A DNA stretch of 7,239 nt, from the NCBI GenBank assembly GCA_016880505.1, contig JAEHDI010000672.1, positions 1-7,239 on the forward strand, read 5' to 3'. The notes below the pieces were generated by a model. The model ran no database searches. It worked only from the letters and a program-made list of their open reading frames with translations, and had not been told where the DNA came from. A program made the position numbers and the translations under genes. Below, in pieces: positions 1-5,559 of this stretch (position 1 is the first letter of the stretch; the number at the start of each line of letters is the position of its first letter). The DNA comes from Bryobacterales bacterium. Its GTDB lineage: Bacteria > Acidobacteriota > Terriglobia > Bryobacterales > Bryobacteraceae.

Positions 1-1
1 G

Positions 2-715
2 AACATCCGCTTTCTCAGCACACCGGGAGAACCGGGCTTCTTCCGGGAATTCGTCAACCTTCCCGCGGCGAATGCGCTCCCCCTGCCGCCGACACTCGGC
101 TTCCGCGAAGCCACCCTGTTCGAGCCACTGGCCGTCATTCTTCACTCGATGAAGTTCGCGGCCATCGCTCCGGGCGAGAGCGCAGTCGTGTTTGGAGCGG
201 GGCCGATCGGACTTCTCACGATCGCCGTGCTCAAAATGGCGGGCTGCGGCCGCTTATGGGCGGTCGAGCCCGTTGCCCACCGCCGCGATCTGGCGCGCCT
301 CCTGGGAGCCGACGAGACCGTGGACTCCGCTGCCGCCGACCCCGTGGCGGAGATCCTCCGCGACACCGGCCGGCGCGGCGTGGACGTTTCCTTCGATTGC
401 GCCGGGCGGGGCGACACCATCAACCAGTGCATTCACTTGACCCGGAGCGCCGGGCGCGTGGTTCTCACCGCGATCTTTCCGGAACCGCGTGTGCCGGTGG
501 AATTCCACGTTGTGCGCCGGAAGGAACTGGTGATGTACAACGTGCGGCGGTCGAGTCACGAATCGGAGACCGCGATCGAGCTGCTACACCGGTACCCGGA
601 ACGCTTTGTCCCGATGATCACCCACGTCCGCCCGCTCGAGGAGATCCAGCGGGTCTTCGATACGCTCGAACGTTACGCGGACGGTATCGGTAAGCCCGTG
701 ATCTCGCTTCGATAG
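2..715 (+). CDS. Zinc-type medium-chain alcohol/polyol dehydrogenase, 5' truncated by window
   Basis: The frame is open from base 2 to the TAG at 713-715, giving 237 visible residues of a protein normally about 340-350 long. The ATG at 149 is an internal methionine, not the start. Visible residues begin with NIRFLSTPGEPGFFREFV, which in sorbitol/threonine dehydrogenase-like proteins lies just after the structural-zinc cysteine cluster. FEPLAV (residues 40-45) carries the conserved Glu near the catalytic zinc. GAGPIG (65-70) is the Rossmann dinucleotide-binding motif, and an acidic VEP follows the second strand, which usually favours NAD over NADP. The catalytic Cys and His and the structural-zinc cysteines would lie upstream, out of view. 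The family oxidises sugar alcohols or secondary alcohols in the cytoplasm; the substrate here cannot be told. It converges on a sugar-phosphate operon, so a sugar or polyol substrate is plausible, but this is inference. Confidence 0.9.
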   Translation, partial: NIRFLSTPGEPGFFREFVNLPAANALPLPPTLGFREATLFEPLAVILHSMKFAAIAPGESAVVFGAGPIGLLTIAVLKMAGCGRLWAVEPVAHRRDLARLLGADETVDSAAADPVAEILRDTGRRGVDVSFDCAGRGDTINQCIHLTRSAGRVVLTAIFPEPRVPVEFHVVRRKELVMYNVRRSSHESETAIELLHRYPERFVPMITHVRPLEEIQRVFDTLERYADGIGKPVISLR

Positions 716-727
716 CCCGGTGGGCTA
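713..727. terminator. Compact hairpin spanning two convergent stop codons
   Basis: TAGCCC-GGT-GGGCTA is a perfect 6-base inverted repeat with a 3-base loop. Its left arm contains the TAG stop of the dehydrogenase (713-715), and its right arm is the reverse complement of the TAG stop of the gmhA-like gene (725-727). No T-run follows on either strand, so it is not a textbook intrinsic terminator. It could still act as a weak bidirectional terminator or a 3'-end stabiliser between the convergent genes. Confidence 0.35.
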
Positions 728-1282
728 CGAGCGTTCCTCCATGAAGAAGTAGCCAATCATGTGGCACACGATCATGTGTGCGTCCTCGATGCGTCCCATG
801 TGCGGCTCGGGCACTCGAATGTCGAGCTGCGCCATCGGCCCCAACTTGCCGCCGTCCCGACCGGTCAGAGCGAGCGTCCGGCAGCCGATCGAATTGGCGT
901 ACTCCATCGCCCGCAGCACGTTCGGGGAGTTTCCCGATCCGCTGAGGCACATGACGATGTCCCCGGGCCTGGCAAAGTTCTTCAACTGCTCGGCGAACAA
1001 GACGTCATAGCTCACGTCGTTCGCGTAAGCGGTGATCGTGGGCAGGGAATCGGTCAGCGCCTGAATACGGAAGCGCGAATCCCGGTTGTAGCTGGCACCC
1101 TTGACGATGTCGCAGACGAAATGGGATGCCGTCGCCGCGCTGCCGCCGTTGCCGCAGACGAAGATGGTCCGCCCGGCTGCCCGCGCCTCCTTGAACCACT
1201 CGATGGCGGTGTCGACCTTGTCGAGCGGAATGACGTCGAGCGTCTTCAAGAGCTTGGTTTTATAGAGTTCCGGAAAAGTCAT
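725..1282 (-). CDS. gmhA: SIS-domain phosphosugar isomerase, GmhA-like (sedoheptulose 7-phosphate isomerase family)
   Basis: This is a 185-residue single SIS domain, close to the roughly 190 residues of GmhA. GmhA converts sedoheptulose 7-phosphate to D-glycero-D-manno-heptose 7-phosphate in the cytoplasm, the first step of ADP-heptose synthesis. The phosphate-binding motifs are visible: CGNGGSAATASHF (43-55) and LSGSGNSPNVL in mid-protein, then LTGRDGGK and RIEDAHMIVCH (164-174) near the C-terminus. Aligned by eye to E. coli GmhA, the active-site His180 is kept as H174 and the metal-site His as H54. The catalytic Glu65 is replaced by D58 and Gln172 by E166, so activity on heptose cannot be assumed. 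The ATG overlaps the TGA of the upstream ROK gene (ATGA). It is the last gene of the five-gene operon. The family is clear, but the exact substrate is less so. Confidence 0.8.
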   Translation of the reverse strand: MTFPELYKTKLLKTLDVIPLDKVDTAIEWFKEARAAGRTIFVCGNGGSAATASHFVCDIVKGASYNRDSRFRIQALTDSLPTITAYANDVSYDVLFAEQLKNFARPGDIVMCLSGSGNSPNVLRAMEYANSIGCRTLALTGRDGGKLGPMAQLDIRVPEPHMGRIEDAHMIVCHMIGYFFMEERS

Positions 1283-2136
1283 TGAACGGGAATCTCCTTT
1301 GCCAGCGCCAGCGAGCCGTAAAGCACGCTGTCATCGCCGAGGGCGGCCGGGACAACGTCGATGCGGGCCTTCGACCAGTCGGTGACCTGAAGCCGCAACT
1401 CGGCTCGCAGCGGTTCGAACAGAGCGTCACCCGCCTTGCTGATGCCGCCACCGATCACGATCCGTGCCGGATTCAGAAGCATGATGCACGATTTCAGCCC
1501 GATCGCGAGGTCGACCACGTAGCTCGTCACGAAATCGGAATCCTGGAGCAATTTCTTGGCGCTGCGTCCGTAATCGCGCTCGAGCCACAGCCCGCTACAG
1601 CTTCGTTCGAGGCATCCGAACGCGCCGCACAGACACTGCCGACCGCCGGGCCGGACCGTCAGGTGCCCTATTTCGCCGGCGTACGAATCCGCGCCCCGAT
1701 AGATTTTTCCTCCGGCGATCAGCCCGCCGCCGATACCGGTTGAGATGGTCATGTAGAAGAGCGGGTCGAATCCGGCGCCTGCGCCATACGCCGCCTCGCC
1801 TAAAGCCCCGACGTTGGCATCGTTGTCCATCAATGTCGGTACTTGAAGGGCCCGCTCGATCCATGCCGGCAGCGCGAAATCGAGCCAGCCGCCGACGTGC
1901 GTGGATCGCGCCACCCGCTGCTTGGCGTACTCCACCGGTCCGCCGAAGCCGATACCGCACTTCTCAAGATGGTATGTCCGCTCCCACTCGGCCGCGATCG
2001 CGGCAATCTGATCGAGCATCCACTCCCGGCCTCCCTCGCGGTCGGTGGCGCGGCTCTCTCTCGCAGCCATGCGGCCGTCCACGAACACGGCCATGGAGAA
2101 CTTGGTCCCGCCGACGTCAATGGCCAGGGTATTCAC
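1279..2136 (-). CDS. ROK-family sugar kinase
   Basis: This is a 285-residue protein of the ROK (repressor/ORF/kinase) family without an N-terminal helix-turn-helix, so a kinase and not a repressor. Visible motifs are the phosphate-binding DVGGTK (7-12), the catalytic base in DNDAN (D106), the glycine loop STGIGGG (132-138), the sugar-binding ExGH motif as EIGH (155-158), and the zinc cluster CLCGAFGCLE (168-177) with all three cysteines. ROK kinases phosphorylate hexoses or amino sugars (glucose, fructose, ManNAc, GlcNAc) with ATP in the cytoplasm; the sugar cannot be read from these motifs. The start is GTG at 2134-2136, overlapping the TGA of the upstream PfkB gene (GTGA) and preceded by a strong GAGGAGG. 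It overlaps the gmhA-like gene by 4 bases. In this operon it may supply or salvage the sugar phosphate the isomerase acts on, which is inference. Confidence 0.88.
   Translation of the reverse strand: MNTLAIDVGGTKFSMAVFVDGRMAARESRATDREGGREWMLDQIAAIAAEWERTYHLEKCGIGFGGPVEYAKQRVARSTHVGGWLDFALPAWIERALQVPTLMDNDANVGALGEAAYGAGAGFDPLFYMTISTGIGGGLIAGGKIYRGADSYAGEIGHLTVRPGGRQCLCGAFGCLERSCSGLWLERDYGRSAKKLLQDSDFVTSYVVDLAIGLKSCIMLLNPARIVIGGGISKAGDALFEPLRAELRLQVTDWSKARIDVVPAALGDDSVLYGSLALAKEIPVQ
1294..1299 (-). promoter_or_regulatory. Ribosome binding site of the gmhA-like gene
   Basis: On the minus strand AAAGGAGA lies inside the 3' end of the ROK gene, about 11 bases before the ATG at 1282. This is a strong Shine-Dalgarno sequence. 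It supports the ATG that overlaps the ROK stop as the true start and suggests translational coupling. Confidence 0.6.
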
Positions 2137-3122
2137 GGCACCAAGGCCTCCTCTGCCGCGAGCACTTCTTCAGGCGAAGCTGTGCCGGTCCCCTTCTTCA
2201 TGATGGTGACGGAGGTGACGAGGTTGCCGAAGCGCACCGCCTCAGCCGGCGGCGCCCCCGCGGCGAGCGCCAGGGCCGACCCGGCTGAAAAACTATCGCC
2301 CGCGCCGCAGATGTCCACGGGGTTCTCGACCGGCCTCGTGGCGACCCTCTCCGTTCCTTGCCCGCCGACAAGCAACGCGCCGTCGCGGCCGAGGGTGACG
2401 ATCAGCAGTGGCGCTTCGATCACTTGCCTAAGCCGTTCGTAGTCCACCGGGCCGAAGACTCTTCCGCAGGCGGCCTCGGCTTCCTGCCGGTTCGGCTTGG
2501 CGATGATGCCGCGAAACCCTTCAATGCGAAGCCGCGAGTCGGCGAACAGGATCTTGCTCGGGAACCGCCGGGCGAAGCCGGAGAGAAACTCGCGCACCTG
2601 CGGCGTCACCACGCCGCCGCTCTCCGTCTCGGCCTGGTCGGAGATCAGGATCGCGTCAAACGCTTCGGCTGCCCGAGCGAGGTTCTCGATCACGCGCCGT
2701 TCAGCCGATTCCGGCACGGGACGCGTATTGATGAAGTCGACCCGCGGCTGGTCCTCGACGCCGGTCTGTCGATTGATCAGCTTCGTGTAAGTGAACGTAG
2801 CGACCGACGGCTCTTTCACCATCAGCCCGGCGTCGATGCCACGCGCCGCCAGAGCATAATCGAGTTCGCAGGCGAAGCCGTCGTCGCCGGTGATGCCCAA
2901 TACAGCCACGCGCCTGGCGCCAAGCGCGGCCAGATTGTTCGCCACCGTTCCGCCGGCTCCCGGAGTTACCTCGGTGGCGACGACACCGATTCGAGGGATC
3001 CCTGTTTCGCGGGAAGGGTCAGCTTCCGCCGGATCGTACGTGCACCAACGGTCGAGGCAGATGTCTCCGACCACCAGAGCGGAGAGTGACGGGATACGGG
3101 CGAGGATCTCGGATGGAGTCAT
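2133..3122 (-). CDS. PfkB-family carbohydrate kinase, RfaE1/HldE kinase-domain type
   Basis: This is a 329-residue ribokinase-like (PfkB) protein most like the kinase half of HldE, or stand-alone HldA/RfaE1. That enzyme phosphorylates D-glycero-beta-D-manno-heptose 7-phosphate at C1 using ATP. Visible motifs are the N-terminal strand VVGDICLDRW (17-26), the substrate-side glycine motif PGAGGTVANNLAALGA (54-69), FADSR and KPNRQEA (209-215) as in RfaE1 proteins, and the anion hole and catalytic base DICGAGDSF (D276). The protein ends after the kinase fold; there is no C-terminal cytidylyltransferase-like domain such as bifunctional HldE carries. The ATG at 3120-3122 is chosen because it overlaps the preceding TGA (ATGA). 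The longer frame to 3179 adds 19 Arg/Pro-rich residues inside the neighbouring gene. The family is firm; heptose specificity is inferred from resemblance and the adjacent GmhA-like gene. Confidence 0.85.
   Translation of the reverse strand: MTPSEILARIPSLSALVVGDICLDRWCTYDPAEADPSRETGIPRIGVVATEVTPGAGGTVANNLAALGARRVAVLGITGDDGFACELDYALAARGIDAGLMVKEPSVATFTYTKLINRQTGVEDQPRVDFINTRPVPESAERRVIENLARAAEAFDAILISDQAETESGGVVTPQVREFLSGFARRFPSKILFADSRLRIEGFRGIIAKPNRQEAEAACGRVFGPVDYERLRQVIEAPLLIVTLGRDGALLVGGQGTERVATRPVENPVDICGAGDSFSAGSALALAAGAPPAEAVRFGNLVTSVTIMKKGTGTASPEEVLAAEEALVP
2147..2153 (-). promoter_or_regulatory. Ribosome binding site deciding the GTG start of the ROK kinase
   Basis: On the minus strand GAGGAGG sits inside the last codons of the PfkB gene, about 10 bases before the GTG at 2136. 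It is the strongest Shine-Dalgarno in the operon. It supports this GTG, which puts DVGGTK at residue 7 as expected for the family. Confidence 0.6.
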
Positions 3123-4084
3123 TCGAGTGCGATGAGCGCGCGCCGCAGGGCGGGGAAGGTCGCCCGGTGGTCGCCGCAAAAATAGAAGCTTTCACCGCCG
3201 TCCGCCACCGTGCGGACCAGAATCGTCTTGTGCGGGCGGAAGTAGTAGCCGGGATCGGTTTTCGAGAGCTCGTTGTGGATATCGCCGCGGATCGGCACCA
3301 TGTCGAAGACCGCCGTCGTGAAATGGCGAATCTCGCGTCCCTCCTGGTGGGCGACATTGCGCGCCATCGCCAGCGCTTTCAGGTACACCTCGGGAGCCAT
3401 GATGGCGGAGCCGAAGCTGAGAAGAACGCCGCCTTCCAGATTCTCGACCGTGCGCGCGAAGATCAGAAAATCGCGGTAACTGGCCTCGCCGAGTGCAGCG
3501 CCGTCGCAGTTCGGGTGCTCGTGCAGGATATCGTAACCGATACCGGCGTGCACCGTGACCGGGACCGACAGCCGGTATGCCGCCGCGAGCACGCTCAGGT
3601 CACGGTGAGGGTAGCCGCTCTGCGCGATCCGGCGCCCGGCGTTCTCGCCGAGGCCGAGACCGAGCCGCGCAGCTTCGGCGATCACGTCATTCAGCTCGCC
3701 GGTCTCCCGCCAGAGCCCGAACTCGCCGCTTCGGATGTAGCGAGCCACCGATTCAGTGGTGGCTCCGATTCGTGCCAGTTCGTAGTCGTGGATCGAGCCG
3801 GCGCCGTTCATCGCGACGTGGCTGAGGAAGCCCCGTTCGAGAAGGTCGATGATGTGCCGGTTCACACCCGCACGCAGCAAGTGCGCTCCCATCATCAGGA
3901 TGCGGGCCGCGCCGCGCCGCCGGGCTTCCGTCAGGCGGCGGGCGATGTCCGCGAGTTGGGGATGCTGGAACGGGGGCGTCTCGTCTTCCAGCGCCAGCCA
4001 CCGGTCGAGGCTCAGGTCATGGACACGCTCGGCGAGCGGCTTGATCCGCAGCCGGGAACGGTCGAATACTTCGTATCTGGACAT
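3119..4084 (-). CDS. Unassigned conserved-looking protein, possibly deoxyhypusine-synthase-like fold
   Basis: This is a 321-residue cytoplasmic protein with no signal peptide or membrane segment. I cannot assign a function. The pattern ILMMGAHLLRAGVNRHIIDLL (about 62-82), then HVAMNGAGSIHDYELA (89-104), a GEFGLW element, GLGENAGRRI (144-153), and a late segment with HKTILVR and FCGDHRATFPALRRAL recalls the order of elements in deoxyhypusine synthase. Those are a phosphate-binding loop after the first strand, a glycine-rich loop with acidic residues, an NRIGN-like segment, and a lysine-bearing C-terminal part. If so it may bind NAD. Bacteria usually lack eIF5A, so classical hypusine modification would not be the role. 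The ATG at 4082-4084 is chosen because it overlaps the stop of the HAD gene by one base (TAATG). The 38 extra residues back to 4198 are a shadow of that gene. Its place in the operon implies a step in the same sugar pathway. Confidence 0.6.
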   Translation of the reverse strand: MSRYEVFDRSRLRIKPLAERVHDLSLDRWLALEDETPPFQHPQLADIARRLTEARRRGAARILMMGAHLLRAGVNRHIIDLLERGFLSHVAMNGAGSIHDYELARIGATTESVARYIRSGEFGLWRETGELNDVIAEAARLGLGLGENAGRRIAQSGYPHRDLSVLAAAYRLSVPVTVHAGIGYDILHEHPNCDGAALGEASYRDFLIFARTVENLEGGVLLSFGSAIMAPEVYLKALAMARNVAHQEGREIRHFTTAVFDMVPIRGDIHNELSKTDPGYYFRPHKTILVRTVADGGESFYFCGDHRATFPALRRALIALE

Positions 4085-4890
4085 TAGTCTGGGAACAGAA
4101 CGGAGAGCAGGTCCTTGTGACACAGGAAGTTGGGGATGATGAAGTCCGCCCCGACACCGGCGAGGCGTTGCCGTTTCCACTCGTCCACCTTGCGGCACTC
4201 GGGTTCGTCGGTGGCGACACCCACCGCGATGCCTCCCACTTCCTTGACGTTCTCGATTTCGACGTAGCCGTCGCCGAAGCCGAGGAACTCCTCGCCGCGA
4301 CAGTTCGCCTCGTCAATGACTTTCCGGATGAGAATTTGCTTCGAGAAACTCTTGTAGTCGTCGAGCGCGCCGTAGACGCCACCCTGGAAATAGCGGTCGA
4401 TGTCGAGCAATCGCGCCTCATCCCGCATGTACTCGTGGTCGGTACCGCTGGCGAGGAACATCGTCAGGCCGCGCTCGGCGAGCGCTTCGACCATCTGCCG
4501 GGCGCCCGGCACGAGGTACTTCTCGGGCGAAACCTTGCGTGCGCGGAGTTCTGCGATGCGGTCTCGGATTTTATCGTTCAGCCGGTCGAGATACATCCGT
4601 TTATAGACCAGCGGGTCGAGCGGCTTACCGCCGCGCTTTTCGACCTGGTCAGCCAGTTCGATCATCTGGTACATGGTCTGCTTGCCGGTCAGGCGGGCGA
4701 CAAAGTCCTCTACGATGGCGCGAAGTTGCTGCTCGCTCTCGCCCGTCTTGAGTTCGGCGAGGATCTCGACCATCATCGGGACCATCACTTCCACCCACCC
4801 CGCCCGGATGAGAGAAACCGTACCATCGAAGTCAAATAAGACAAACCGGGCGCGCCTGGCCGACACGCCCGGCCGGATCTGTTCAATCAT
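4084..4890 (-). CDS. HAD-superfamily phosphatase with C1-type cap, first gene of operon
   Basis: This is a 268-residue HAD hydrolase with all four motifs. Motif I is FDFDGTVS with nucleophile D20 and acid/base D22; motif II is SGT (148-150); motif III is K184 in SFSKQIL; motif IV is FGDGYVEIEN with D207. About 95 mostly helical residues between motif I and the strand before motif II form a C1-type cap, as in beta-phosphoglucomutase/phosphoglycolate phosphatase-like enzymes. The DxD pair suits phosphatase or phosphomutase chemistry. In ADP-heptose synthesis a HAD enzyme, GmhB, removes the 7-phosphate, but GmhB is a compact capless protein of about 190 residues, so this would be a non-orthologous replacement if it does that job. 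The ATG at 4888-4890 is preceded only by a weak purine stretch (AGAAAAGA). The gene leads the operon and faces the long non-coding region to its right. Confidence 0.85.
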   Translation of the reverse strand: MIEQIRPGVSARRARFVLFDFDGTVSLIRAGWVEVMVPMMVEILAELKTGESEQQLRAIVEDFVARLTGKQTMYQMIELADQVEKRGGKPLDPLVYKRMYLDRLNDKIRDRIAELRARKVSPEKYLVPGARQMVEALAERGLTMFLASGTDHEYMRDEARLLDIDRYFQGGVYGALDDYKSFSKQILIRKVIDEANCRGEEFLGFGDGYVEIENVKEVGGIAVGVATDEPECRKVDEWKRQRLAGVGADFIIPNFLCHKDLLSVLFPD

Positions 4891-4959
4891 TCTTTTCTAT
4901 TGTGCCACGCGGTCGCCGGCCCCGGAGGCTGAATTGAGGCGCCAGGGACGCATTCTCGA

Positions 4960-4990
4960 AATATGCGTGTGTTGCGCAAACACAGTCTAA
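4960..4990 (-). promoter_or_regulatory. Weak candidate promoter for the five-gene operon
   Basis: Read on the minus strand, TTAGAC (4985-4990) and CATATT (4960-4965) are separated by 19 bases, and that spacer contains the 6+6 dyad at 4968-4984. Both boxes match the sigma-70 consensus poorly. The over-long spacer filled by a dyad recalls MerR-type promoters, but this rests on geometry alone and no regulator gene is in view. Confidence 0.2.
4968..4984. promoter_or_regulatory. Dyad TGTGTT-N5-AACACA, possible operator
   Basis: TGTGTT-GCGCA-AACACA has perfect 6-base arms around a 5-base centre. It lies about 80-95 bases upstream of the HAD start, where a transcription factor site for the operon would be expected. 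No bound regulator is identifiable. Confidence 0.35.
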
Positions 4991-5026
4991 CTCTTTGATT
5001 CGATTGATCCGTTGCGCGCCCAGGGA

Positions 5027-5047
5027 CGCATCGTCCATCACGATGCG
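5027..5047. promoter_or_regulatory. Dyad CGCATCGT-N5-ACGATGCG
   Basis: These are perfect 8-base arms separated by CCATC, the strongest inverted repeat in the non-coding region. No T-run follows on either strand, so it is not a standard terminator. It could be an operator or a leader hairpin of the operon. It lies about 140-160 bases upstream of the HAD start codon. Confidence 0.4.
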
Positions 5048-5289
5048 CCACCCGAAACGGGGCAACTACGTGGCGGAATCCAGTGCGGCGGATCCCTTCA
5101 CCCAAATCATACACGGCATAGTTCCAGCGAGATGACTGCAGGCGACTATTGTATTGATTCTAGGAGCGATAATGCCTCAGGGCGCCAAGTCACCGACGGA
5201 GCGGAGACAAGCGCCCTGTACCCGTCCCGCTGAAGGGGCGGCAAGCGCCGCCGGTGCGCGACGCATCGGTATTCGCTATGCTTGGAATC

Positions 5290-5559
5290 ATGCTGCGCTA
5301 CCACGTGGCGTACTACCTTCCCAGAGGCCAAGACCGGATGGTCGTGGCCGAAGCCCTGGACTTTCCCGGCGTGGCGAGTCAGGGCTTCGATCTGGCTGAC
5401 GCCCGCCTGATGGTCGCGAGCGCACTCGAGGAGATGGCCCAGATCTACCTCGAGGAGGGTAAACCGCTTCCGGTGCCCGACTCGGAAGTAAGCGCTCCAG
5501 AGGCCGATCTCATCGAGTTGATTCCTCTCACTGTCGAGGCCGGCTTAGCAAAACCGTGA
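5290..5559 (+). CDS. hicB: HicB-family antitoxin
   Basis: This is an 89-residue protein with the HicB N-terminal partial RNase-H-like fold. It has an opening strand (LRYHVAYYL), a second strand MVVAEALDFPGVASQG with the typical DFPG and SQG turn, then a helix DLADARLMVASALEEMAQIYLEEG and the family's KPLPVPD tail. HicB neutralises the HicA mRNA interferase and usually represses its own operon. There is no separate C-terminal helix-turn-helix, as in the short HicB subgroup. The ATG at 5290 is chosen because HicB proteins usually begin right at this strand; ATG 5278 and GTG 5254 in frame would add 4 or 12 untypical residues. A weak GGA precedes it. Its stop overlaps the GTG of the hicA remnant (GTGA). 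The toxin gene is broken, so this is probably an orphan antitoxin. Confidence 0.85.
   Translation: MLRYHVAYYLPRGQDRMVVAEALDFPGVASQGFDLADARLMVASALEEMAQIYLEEGKPLPVPDSEVSAPEADLIELIPLTVEAGLAKP

Larger units (their letters stand above)
4942..5031. repeat. Pair of 12-base direct repeats CCAGGGACGCAT
   Basis: CCAGGGACGCAT occurs at 4942-4953 and again at 5020-5031, 78 bases apart. The second copy runs into the left arm of the 8-base dyad at 5027-5047. They may be paired binding sites, or chance in GC-rich DNA. Confidence 0.4.
4891..5289. other. Divergent non-coding region between the HAD operon and hicB
   Basis: These roughly 400 bases separate the minus-strand operon start from the plus-strand hicB start. 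Short open frames on both strands have no recognisable protein character, so I see no gene. The region holds two dyad symmetries (4968-4984 and 5027-5047), a 12-base direct repeat (4942-4953 and 5020-5031), and local AT-richer patches in otherwise GC-rich DNA. On the plus strand GATAAT at 5168-5173 resembles a -10 box for hicB but has no convincing -35 partner. The operon promoter must lie here unless transcription enters from further right. Confidence 0.5.

Noticed and set aside
2358..3089. A 243-codon plus-strand open frame opposite the PfkB gene
   Set aside because: The minus strand encodes a clear PfkB kinase with all its motifs; the plus frame has none.
3123..3179. A 19-residue N-terminal extension of the PfkB kinase
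   Set aside because: The extension lies within the upstream gene and is Arg/Pro-rich. The ATG at 3122 gives the usual distance to the first strand and the ATGA overlap.
3086..4087. A 333-codon plus-strand open frame opposite the DHS-like gene
   Set aside because: It is antisense to a well-supported operon gene, has no recognisable motifs, and is typical of long mirror frames in GC-rich DNA.
4085..4198. A 38-residue N-terminal extension of the DHS-like gene
   Set aside because: It is Arg/Pro-rich, overlaps the HAD gene by over 100 bases, and the ATG at 4084 in TAATG fits the operon's coupling pattern.
4883..5114. Two overlapping minus-strand frames of 60-75 codons upstream of the HAD gene
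   Set aside because: No recognisable family, no ribosome site, and one runs through the HAD start. They look like chance open frames.
5012..5233. A 73-codon plus-strand frame in the divergent region
   Set aside because: The composition is unlike a protein and no ribosome site or homology pattern is seen.
4891..5289. CRISPR array, tRNA or riboswitch in the divergent region
   Set aside because: Only two 12-base copies of one repeat exist, with no regular spacers; no tRNA cloverleaf or known riboswitch core was seen.
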